Of a stretch of 64,000 nucleotides of DNA, positions 49,101 through 61,928 are shown piece by piece. Position 1 is the first letter of the stretch. Every line of letters begins with the position of its first letter. This DNA is from Sacculina carcini (taxonomy: Eukaryota; Arthropoda; Thecostraca; Sacculinidae): contig OU696596.1 in assembly GCA_916048095.2 (NCBI GenBank), positions 4,552,695 through 4,616,694 on the forward strand, written 5' to 3'. The position numbers and the translations under genes were made by a program. The notes beneath the pieces are model-generated. The model did no database searches, had not been told where the DNA came from, and saw nothing but the letters and a program-made list of their open reading frames with translations.

Positions 49101-51164
49101 TGGAAAGGTGATTAGTAGTGTGAAGTGTGCAAACGGTTGCACCCTGCAAGTTTACCATGCAAACACCTCTTGGACGGGTGTGTTTGAACTTGTACATACA
49201 CACAAGCACACACACACACACACATACAACAATGTACATGTAGATCCGCAAGTTCCCACAGAGTTGATGAACTTGATCTGTTGTTAGTGGAGGAGACCAT
49301 GTGTCATGCTGTGAACGAACAAGCGGCAAAAAGAAGCATAGAAAGAGAGAAGGGCGAGTTACAGCCGCTGCCAGAGCAGAATTTCATTCATGTTGAGAAA
49401 CAAGGAGTGGGCGAATTTAAACGATGGATTGTTGAGAAAGAGCAAAGGAGAGACGGTGAATAGACATAGTAGATGAGAGCTGAGCACAGAAAAGAGCATC
49501 GAAAGAAGGCGGGCGAGCAAATGTTTGATGAGATGACAGCCGTGACAGGCCCCATGGTGTGAAACTTCACACTACAGAACGGTAAAAAGCGCGCGTGCGA
49601 CCATCATGAATGAGGGCGACATGGTTGGAGGAGGTGGGTCAAAGTTATCATCGTAACAACAAGTAGACTATCACCACTTCTTCACTCCCGAACGCCATTC
49701 GAGATGACCTCACAAAAAAGGGGTATACCTCACTAAATTAATTTTTTCAGGGAAAACATCTCATTTAACCCGACATCGGAGTGGTAATTCCTTGCAGGGG
49801 AAAATGTCTCACTTGTCCTCAAAGTAGAGGAACATACCTCAGCATAGAAAAAAGTTTCATCATATCACAGCAAAGAGATGAGCCTAGTAAATATACCACG
49901 CGCTAACTCATTGAATGTTTACCACTGAAAAATTAGTGATAGAGCCATGAGTCATGCCATACACACATACAAACACGCCAACTCCCTGACTTGTTGTCAA
50001 CTAGCTCTGCTTAGCATCACAAGGCCTTTGTTCTGAATCGTTCCCAGTGGACTGATATGTTCCTGTTCCGGTATACCGGTGAATCGAAGCCTGTATTTGC
50101 CTATTGATCGTAAACACAATGGTTGTGGGCGCGCGGAGGTGACCGCGGCTAAATAACGCGTGTCGCTCGTAGCACGTGCTGATTATAGGGATGCACCTCG
50201 ACAAGGGAAGTCCCAATCATCACGATATACACAGGGGTGTGCGTATGTGTGTTATACCTCCCTGTGTCCCCTGCTCTCCCCTGCTGTCCATATGTCGGTG
50301 ATGAAACCAATGTCAGGCATGGTCAGCGACACACACACGCGCACACGAGCATACAAACACACAAAAGCACGTAGCGGGAGAGAATGGAGCCAATGAATAT
50401 CGGTGTGCTATGCAAATACCACACAAGCCGACTGGAAATTGGCCGACATATGTTGCCAATTAGCCAGGGGATATTGTCAGTGAATTGTCCGACGTCAAAC
50501 GCTGGTATTCATCGCACGATTATGTCCCTGATCACAGACTGAGCGACTGCAAACGGAATGACTCTCAGATGCGAATGTTCAGTTGTATTAAACGGCTCAT
50601 ATACATAATATTCATAACTATACGTGATCATTCATCGTGTTTAGCTTGACAGAGGATAAGCATTTTATTTATTCTCCTAGGCTGTTAAATTTTTGTTAAG
50701 GTAGTCTCGTGTTTCATGGTGTTCTTTGCCACATGCTAAAACCCGAAAACAATGAAAACGACCACGCTATAAAAACTCTTCATGATATTTGTATAGCGCT
50801 TTGTATACGATGTGTATTATGTATATTCTTTTTGTTGAATATTTTTGACGCTGCAAAAAACTAGGAAGTTATAATTGTGCTATAATTGAAGTTATAATTG
50901 TGCAGATTACTACTGTATGTGAGGTAAGAAATCCATAGTTGACTGAAATTGCACACAGACCCGTGCACACAGTTACAAAAATACAACTACACACGCACGC
51001 AACCTACTACTATACAAACACATACACACAGAAACACACACACACACACACTCAGAAACACACCTATACATACACAAACACACGCACGCACACACATACT
51101 CGCACTCAAAAACACACCTATACATACACAAACACACGCAAGCACACACATGCTCAGAAACACA

Positions 51165-51222
<58 letters not shown>

Positions 51223-52014
51223 AGCATATCCTAGTTAAACATGCCGTTTTTATAAAAACAAAATACATATAACATGTTTGTGTATCTTAATATTCATGAG
51301 CGTATGTGCGCGTGTGTATGCGCGCGTGTGTGTGTGTGTGAGTGCGGGCTGCCTGCACATGTGTAAATCAAGGAGTGTCACACCAACATGGCTAACACAT
51401 ACACACACACACACATACATACACACAGATGTGACTTCTAAATTTATAGTGTAGTTCACTAGAGGAAAACATATTTTACCATGATATTCCATAATTTCAT
51501 CCTGGCAATTCTACACGTGCCACTTCACGAAATTATTTTTATTTCTTATTTTCATGCTATCTCCATTTTTCTCGAAAACACTTCTGCTTTATCTGCATCT
51601 GCCATGCATATACACTAGAGCGCGCAAACATTCGTGTGCATGTGTGTGTGTGTGCTTGCGTAGAAACCAAGTACACTCACACGCACAGACAGGTGTTGAA
51701 TGTCCCTGTTAGCATGTTACAAGTATGCGAGTGTGTCAGATGTCAGATGTGACAACTAAGACAGTAATGGCGCAATGGTAACACAAAGAAGACAACTCCC
51801 ACCAATAGCCAATGTGTGTGTATGCGCGTGTGTGCGTGTGTAAGCAATCTCAACACCAACCAACACACACACACAGACGTGTATGAAAAAATCGATTACT
51901 TTTCCAAAGGCGGCTTTCTGAAAACCTCAATGATGTGTACTCGGATGAGAAAAGTTGCACCAGGTTGCATCAAGTACAAACAACTAGCGATAGAGTGTGT
52001 GGCTACGCCCCCAC

Positions 52015-52076
<62 letters not shown>

Positions 52077-52743
52077 ATGATGTGTGCTCTTGAAATAGAA
52101 CAGGCGTCATTAATCACTTGTGTGTATGTATGTGTATGTATGTGTGTGTGCACATTTGTTGCAAGTGACCATCAACAAATGGACGGTGTCATCAATAGAA
52201 GTGCCGTGCTAACTCGCGCACCTGCCATAATAGCTGCTACTTCTGTTGCGCAATACATACACTTTCACCGCGTGCGATGTGATTTGAATATCCTTATCAT
52301 CAGTACATGGCCCCCATGAAAAAAGGCTTTGGATGCATTTAAAGTGTGACTTTTTTGGTTTCAACTTGGAGGTAATTAATTGCAACCTGTAGAGTAATCG
52401 TGAGAATTAAAGTAGGTCTTGGTGGTTTGGAATTCACCACACACACACTTACACACACACACACACACACAGACACACACACACACACACACACTTACAC
52501 ACACACACATATGCAATGTTGGCACACATCGTGTTAGGTTTCAATGTCAACATTGAAGAATAAAAATACACACAAAAACGACTTTAGCTTTGTGTTAGCT
52601 TCGTTAAACACACATTAACACACACACACACATACATACACACATACACATACGAATACATACTTGGAAACAATGCGCTGACAACTCTGATGTGAAAATT
52701 CCTAACAAATTCTTCCGTTTTGTCGTAATGTGCCAACATACTG

Positions 52744-52806
<63 letters not shown>

Positions 52807-53151
52807 AAATTGTAACACGCGTGTGTCCAACATATACCCACACACACACAAAAACACACACACACAGAGTGAAACAAGTAAACACACACAAATGAATTTC
52901 TAATGAATTATGCGTGACCCTCACGTACACCCATGTAGACAACACACACACACACACATACAAACACATACAAACATACACACACACGGACATACACATA
53001 GAGGAAATTTAAATGCCACGTACATGGAATGTATAGCATGCCGCGAGTAGCTTGTATGTTCGTGTGCATGTGGGTGTATGCGTGTATATTGGTGTGTTTC
53101 TTTGGGTGTTAGTTGTATTTTTGTGCTTGTTCATGTATGTGTGTATGTGTC

Positions 53152-53191
<40 letters not shown>

Positions 53192-54525
53192 TTTCGTGGT
53201 GTTTTCATGAGAGCTGATTTAGAAACGTGGGAAGCACACACACCCATGCATATATGAATACACACATAATCACGCACCACATCCGAGTGTAAATCCGTAA
53301 ATTGAAGAGTGGTAACATTTTAGCGTTATTAATTCAAGCAATAAGAATAAAAATTAAAATAATTTAACGTAATTTAAAATCTACCCCGATTATTCGCGCA
53401 GTATCAAATTGGGCTAATGTGCATCCTTCTTCGTGATAACCGACACACACACACGCACACGCAAACACACACACGCACACGCACACAAGATCTGATCAGT
53501 TAGATTTCAACAGCAGATTGGCACACGATCATAATTGGTGCACGCACGACAACAGAAGCGTTTTCAGGCTTTGTATTCTATGGGGCTTCGCAGAATGCAA
53601 ACGATGTAAATATAATTGGTTGCTTGAATTAGAGAACAATGTGATAATGTAGAAAATATTGATTACATATAATGTAAAAATGTAATGTGTGTTCCGAACG
53701 GGGCAAAAAATAGCCCCGAGATATATCTATCTGGGTACGCCCCTGTTATGGATCGTATTGTGCGTGTTAGCGAAGCAAGGTGAAGAAGAAATTTCCGCTA
53801 GCAGAGCGTTGATGTACATCTTGATCATGAAGTGACCATGGACGGACCCAGGTAGTCCAAAAAGGAGGGTCAATACTTCAGAAATACTCGACTTACCTAA
53901 GAAAACCACACATCGCCTACACGCACAGGAATGCTTTCTGATATTACGCCTCCATGTGTACAAATCTCAAACACTGAACATCCAAAAAATCGCTAAATAA
54001 ATATAATCCCGTATACAGGTAATATGCCAGAGTGGCTGATAATTTGCATATGATAAAATGCTCTTATCGTCTCTGTGAATTTATGTGTGTGTGTGTATGT
54101 GTATGTAGGTTCGTGCAGGTACGTAGTATTGGGGTATTATCAGATATGATAGTACCGTCGCATTATTATGATAGTACCGTCGACTCGCACAGCGAAAAAC
54201 TATCAGAGCATGAAGAGCGTACACACACATACACACACACATATACAAACACACACATAGACACACAGACATACAAACCATGATGCCCTTGTCAATATAT
54301 ACATATATATGCGTTCATATGTATGCGTGTATATATACGCTTGTATACTGTTTGTGTGTGTGTGTTGTGTAGATATAATGTGTCCCCATTGTTGGCAATC
54401 AGCGAGTTCCATGGGGGTCGCTACAGGGGGCGTGGCTCTGAGGGTCGCTGTATGAGCAGAATATATGAGCAGAAAAACTGCACGCTCAAACAGTATTCGC
54501 TGCTTTCGCAAACTGGCGACAAATT

Positions 54526-54597
<72 letters not shown>

Positions 54598-56958
54598 CAC
54601 ACACACACACTCGTCAGCCAAGTGGAGATTTATGATTTTTAGAGTGGATAAGCCCTAGGATGATGTGTGAGAGATAAGAGGAGAATATACCGCGTTTGTG
54701 TGTCTGTGTGCGTGCGTGTGTGTTTGCTTGGTGAAAACGTTGTAATGCTGACTACATTTAGAATATTCACATTAATATGTTGCTATGAAGGTTTTCAATT
54801 TCGGTTAAAAGCATTTCAGTTGAGTCAATACCACACTTAGTCTCATAGAAAACACACTCGGAAGTACAGAGAGATAGGTTTCACTATATTGAATCTTCCA
54901 TTATCTAGTAACCACGGATCTTCCCCTACTGCAGAGGTTAGCGCTTTTTCCAAGTCTATTTGGTTATCTCCTATCAGCGTCCAATCCCATCAGCATTTGC
55001 TGTATGGTCGTTTGATATTTGATATTGTTGTTTGATCATTGAATTCCAGACATCGAGCGGTCAACCGAAAATGCTGAATAATAGCATCGGGGCGTCTGAG
55101 TAGAACTAACACAAGCTCTGGTTTCATAGGGCACCTCCTTGTAGCAGCAAATGTTGACAGTGCGTTTTCTGTGTCTTGCCAAGCCTATGTTTATGCCTAT
55201 GTGTGTGTGTGTTTCTGCTTGCGTGCAAAGCGAACTGGGAGACACACAGCAGACGGACAGACAGACACGCACACAGGCAGCGTGCGGTAATGAGGAAATG
55301 CTAGCATAGGCGACAATTACGACCGAATACTCAGCTAATGCAGAATAATGAGACCATAGCTAGCTACAGCATAGCCAATATCCATGAGCTTGGCTTCGGG
55401 TCTGGCTTTTTTCTCTCTGCTTTCTTCTCTCTCCTCGTGTTTCTACGCCATTCTCTCTCCTTGCCTTTCTGTCTCGATGAACCGACATGTCGTAAGCAGT
55501 CGGGTTTGTGCTGTGTCCTTGTTGTCCTTGTACTATGTCGTATGATACAGCACATTCCCATATACGATATACACGCACACATACAAACACATACAAACCG
55601 ACACATTCCTGCACATGAACAAATACTACTGCATTTCTAAAAGGAGCAAAACCGAAATATCTTGACGATTGTGTAATAAAGTAAGGTTTAGGTGAAGGTT
55701 ATGCTGAAGGTAGGAAAGGCGTTTGGGAGTGGAACCCTCACTAACAACAGGCAGATTAAAACTGTTTGGGTAATAATAATATAATTATATTATTATTGTT
55801 ATTATTAATTACAGGCAAATCCAGTAGCATGGGAAGAGTGCAAGCACTATTACCACCCTAAGGTGACCCCATGTACCGGAAGCACCCAAAAGATTCAGAG
55901 ATAGATAGTTCCAAAAGACAAAATTCTAGAAAGAGAGTCGAAAAAGAAAAAAATAACAATAAATAATAAACCATCATGCGATAACACTCCATAATGTCAC
56001 TCCGACCACGTTATATGTGATAAATATGTGATTCAATGAATGATCAGTAAGAATAAATATTACTAAATAAGTAATAAATAACAATCAACAACAATAAATA
56101 TAATTCAATAAACAACAACACAAATACATATTATTCAATAAACTACAAGAACCAACACTGAGTAAAAGTATAATTTAACAAATAACAACAACCAATAATA
56201 TTAAATAGTAATAAATAGAGAGTAAAATAAGAATAATATAAATAATAAGGTTAATTGTATAGTTGTACGTCTAATGTATAGTGCAGCTGTTCGTAACATT
56301 TTAACTCTAATTCCTCACTATTTGATAAACCTGCTCCTCATTTCACACAACAACGCTGAGAAGTTTTCAGATAGATAAAGAAGATAGATTAAGAAGGATT
56401 TCTTTATTCATTGTAAAGGGCCCACATGAAAAAAAGCGCATGCTTATGTGGGTCCCTGTCACAACGATTGTGTAAATTATATGTTGGTGACAAATACATG
56501 ATATGATATGATATGATATGATATGATATGAAGTTCAATAAATTGAGTTGTTCCGCCGGGTTTCTGATTTTGTTAAATTTATTAATCTTTTCTTGTTTAA
56601 ATTAACTCGTTGATTTATTGTTATGTGCGTAGACTCTAAATGCAAGCGAAAACGCTTCAACTTGATTAAGAAACTCTTGTGAAAAATTATGTAATGCTTA
56701 AACCTGAATTATTGGCAACAGCAAAAAATTCTTCGAACTTAGTTTGAAGGATAATTTCATTCCACAGAGTAGATAATAAATATCTGGTTTTTTCTTTCAG
56801 TGCGAAACGCTGCCAAATTGGCTGCAACATACCAGACAAAGCGAATCAACGGTGTGTCATCAAACCGCTAGTGTGTGCGGTTATATGTGTGTGTGTATGT
56901 GTGTGAGTGTGTCTCTCTGTGCGTGTGTATGTGTGTGTGAGTGTGTCTCTCTGTGCGT

Positions 56959-56995
<37 letters not shown>

Positions 56996-57845
56996 ACAGC
57001 TGACGTGATGGAATTAGCATACGCACGCGCACATACATACACTGTCTGTATGTCTGTATGTCTGTCTATGGTTCTGTATGCGCTAGACACGTATATGTGT
57101 CTGTGTTTCCCCATAGGCACCGTGGTATTTCTGACATACCTCCCCTAGTTTCGCCCCTTTGACACCCCATATAATAGCCAGGGTCGCTCCGGATTGGAGG
57201 ATAATCCTTGCCGGAAAGACACGGGCACGTAAACGGACGGATAAACGTTGCCGGATAAGGGTTGAATCACCTGTCCCGTGTGTGCATGTACGTGTGTTTG
57301 TATGCGTGTGTGTATACAACGTGGTACATATTCCCCTTTGCTCTCTGTTTCTTAACCTCTCGATTAGGGTGTTAGTCCTAGAGTGCGTTGAAGAGTTGAC
57401 ATTTTCACTCACTTTATCATCTTACACCAGAAACTCGGACTGGAGTTTTTTGTATTAACTGTAGTTGGTATTTATTAGTTTTTTCATTGTCTGTTATTTT
57501 TGGGTACAACTAGACATGTTTATATGCTCCGCGCTTATAAGGATATGCCTTAATGTGCGCATTAGGAAACATTGTGTATATCCAGATGTGATGTGCCATG
57601 GAAAGCGATGTAATACACGCTATGCTACCAAGCGATACACAAGAAAGATGTTATACAGAGGATTTCTGCGTCACAATTTCCCATTGAAAAGATCATCGAA
57701 AAATATTCTGCTGAAAGAACTGACTTCCCTAACAAACGTACCCCCTGCCATTTGGAAGCACTGATTTAATCCGCACATAATCGAGTGAGAAATTTGGCTG
57801 TGATCCAACTATCTCACACTCTTCTGTCATCCTATACTCACTCAT

Positions 57846-57881
<36 letters not shown>

Positions 57882-60800
57882 GGTGTGTGTGTGTGCGGGT
57901 GTGTGTGTGTGTGTGCAACGACCGTAACTGCCTAAATAGATGTGTTTCTGATTGTCTTCCATGTGGTTATAGACGTACCCAGGCCAAAGCTTATATCAAA
58001 CACACACATACACACATACACACACACACACATATATATACACATAATGAGGTATTTTCCAAATCTCGTCATATTGTATGTGAAGGCGTTTTACTCGCCA
58101 TAATGCATATATTGTATTAAAAAGTCATGTAAAAGCAACTGCGGATCGATTTTCAGAAATCAACACGATTTATCACTAGGGCTGTCAAAAAAGTAACCTA
58201 AAAATCAGAAAAAAGTAACTTTATTTTCGAGAAAAAGTAACCTAAAAAAGTAACCTAAAAATAACCTGAGTTTTATAGTTATTATCACTTTTGTATCGTT
58301 TTATCACATGTTTATCACGCCTTTGCTGATTAGTGCGCTATGTGAAATACACGGTTTGTTTGTTGTTTGTTTGTGAACATATAAATTAACCTAATAACCA
58401 ATAAAAAGGTAACCTAAAAATAACCTCCTTCAAAAAAGGTCAATTTATGTTTGCAGTTCTGAAGGAAGAAAATACACCAGTCCTTCTTTTTTATCATCTT
58501 TCCGAGTTGGTACTACTTTTCCACCCTCTCCGATCTGGTAGTATTTTTACAACAAACAACCAAAAGTAACTTAACATAATTTAGCTAACATCGAAAAAAG
58601 GAGCATAACCATCAAAATATAATTTCAAGTGGAAAGCTCATACAAATGCGAAATACACTAATTGCAAATGAAAATATTTTCAGTAATGGTCTCAATAATG
58701 TTCTTTATATTTTTCAATGGAACCTTTTATCTAATAGCACGTACTACAGTTTGTATATTAGTGTGAGCGTAAACACTGCATGTGTGAATGCCCCCCGTCC
58801 TCCCATATGTCAAACGTGGGATAATGGCGCTATCTCACGCCCTGAAAATCACGTGCAAATTCCTGTTCAAGTAAATACGTACTGTCAAGTGCTACAGTGC
58901 AGTATCTGGTATAGAGAGCTCACACATCGTACTATACCACGCTCCAAACATCTCACGACACCCTCCGGTTCGTGGACATTTACTAAAATGGAATTACACT
59001 TTCCTGCGTACCCAAAAACGTATAAATATCGAGTAGCACGGATATTAAGATGAATATCAATTGCTAAATCCTAACAGCAGAAATGTTGACATTTCTTGAT
59101 CTTCAGACCTAATATTCCATCTCTTTTCCTATTTTATCCTCATATATACCGTATTTGTGCCTCTTATCTGCAAAAAGTCACCAAACTTCGTGGTTAACTT
59201 ACCTAATAACAAGAAAAATAACAAAAGGTAACCTGACGATAAAAAAGTAACCTTAAAAGCAAAAAAGTAACCTAACGATGAAAAAGTAACTTTTGGTAAC
59301 CTAATAACTTTTTTAATAATTATCGTACACAACTTTTTCATGCAGTTTTAGGTAGCTTATGAAAAAGTGACCTTTAGGTGAAAAAGTAACTTTATTAACT
59401 TTTGACAGCCCTATTTATCACTAAAGCACTGTTTTTCTACCGAATTTCAGCACTGGGCTCGCCTTTGCTGTCAGTTCATCTCTGGTCAATGCCGGTGCAA
59501 GTATATAAAAGAGCGTGGGGTCGCAAACATGGTGTATCAACAGAACAGGTCATTCATGTCGAATACATGCATACTCTATACACCCGATGTGTGTATATTG
59601 ACGGTGAATATACAGGTAATTACGCTAATTGTTACTTGAATTAGCCAGGCGTGAAACAGGTGACAAATAACGGCAGAGGCGCACTCAAGCCAGACATAGC
59701 ATGGGGCTTGATTTCTCACCGAAAAAGGACATGCTTATCAGTCGCAACATTTTTAGCAAATTAAATAATGCTATTTTTGATTGTCATGTGGATATCATCA
59801 AATATGTATAGCTTGATAATATAACGAAGAAGTTGAACTTCATTTTATCTCTGAAACCGTTGTCAAAATAACACCTACAGTCTAATACTCTATATATATC
59901 CACATTGTATAGTTTATTGGTCTTCAAACAGTGGTTTGAACTTGGATATTTTGATAATTTATTCTTAAGTATTTAACGTTCGTAAGCTTGAGGTTTACTG
60001 TGAAATGTTGTTTATTATTCTTGTAGTGTTCAATTCATGAAGTTCTCGGTGAATTGTGCCAATGCTTGGCAGCTCATTTCCCACACACAATCGGCCACTT
60101 GTGATCAATTCCGCCAAGACTGGCAACAAGCCACAATCAGAGAGCAGTTGGCACCGACACGAAGCCCCACAAAAATGACAAACTGACATAATCTGGCGTT
60201 ATTGGCTAAGCTGCAGTTGATGCCATGTCAACATCTGGATACATCCAGATGGCTATATAACAATCGCCCATGCGAAAATATATGGGTATAAATGTCCATA
60301 AGTGTATTGTTCTTCATTTTACACAGTAATAACAGCATACATCTTAAGATCATTGGATAAATTCACAAGAGGTTTTATATAGGAATGTTTCTATGGCTCT
60401 CATAGAAACATTAACTAGTATACAGATCAAAACAGGCTACCAGAATACTGTACAAGTACAAAACAAGTACAATACTGTACAAGTACAATACTGAATTATT
60501 ACCTGATTTGTAATAGGCGTCACGAATTGATACACTCATATATTAGCACAGCGCACATTCATACATTCATTCACTAATGCTCATGGTGTCGAGTTTATGT
60601 TCGGCAAAGTCCCAAGATCCATCATGACTAACTAGCTGACGTCCGCCATCTCCGCGGATCAATGATAAATTCTGCTCTGGCGTATACATGGGCGGACCTA
60701 GCAAGAGTCATTATGGGGAGAGCATATTCCTTTCTCAAATAACCGCACGAACGTATTCATTCTTTCCCTTTTCCAAAACAGTTGCACTATGTAAGACAAT

Positions 60801-61839
60801 GTTTCTCGCCGTATTTCAGCTAGGACAAACGATTATTACGGTAGTTTTGTTGAATATATCAGGGTTTTTAGCTCCTTCCGACCAAGTTTGCTGGGCTCGT
60901 CCGTGGCGACAACGGCGAGTGTCGACGGGGGGTTTGTCGTGTCGTAGAGTAAATAGCACTTCATTCATCATGTTCTTGTGAGCCGCCAAGTCTCATTAAT
61001 GCTCATGAATTCCTCCACTGTGTCTCCAAATCTGGACATAGGAGCATATGAGCTTCATCTTGAAATATTCTGCCCGTAAATATTCACCAGAGGCGGATAC
61101 AAGGAACAACTATAAAATAACACACTGAAATAAACCCCATTAATCCATCTATTGCATTAAAAACTTTTGCAAGCTATGAAATGCATACATGCGTGATTTT
61201 ATCAAAGAGTAACAATGATATTTTATAAAACACCAATGGATGTTTTTTCAGTATACTCGCCATACAACGAGCTCGGAAATTTTGCGGAACTTTTTCAACT
61301 TTCGCGTGAATTGGCCGAAAGACATTTATGACTGCACTCAGCTGTTTTGTGCCATCTGCTATTTTTGTGCGGTATTCATGAAAGGTGAATTCCTACGACA
61401 TGAGGTCTACGTGTTCTGTGCATGCCGAATCGGTTGGCCTTTGTGCTCAGTGTATTTGCACGCGCAGAAGACCTGCTGAGCTTTGACAAGCCCCGTCTGG
61501 TCCCCCCGTATCCCTACTATTGCTCAGTTCCCTCTCTTCTCCACGACCAGGTGAGACGGTTTGTGCATAGACAAGCTGCATGTTTCCCATTGTTAGGTGC
61601 GCGCACGGGTGCACACGCACACACATACAAGCGTGTGTATGCGTATGTGTGTATGTGTGTATGTGTGTATGTGTGTATGTGTCAGGCGGTAACGAAGCTA
61701 TGCAAACAGACACACACACACACACGCACACACATACACATAGAGAAACATGCACCGAAAGCGGCGCGAACAAAACACAACTCACACGTGCGAAAGAAAA
61801 CAGACATTTTTCCACGCTGAAATCAGACTGCCCTGAGTA

Positions 61840-61928
<89 letters not shown>

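Noticed and set aside
53697-53744. A transposon terminus reading CAGGGGCGTACCCAG on the minus strand
   Set aside because: It looks like an element end, but no partner terminus or duplication was found, so it is not listed as a feature.
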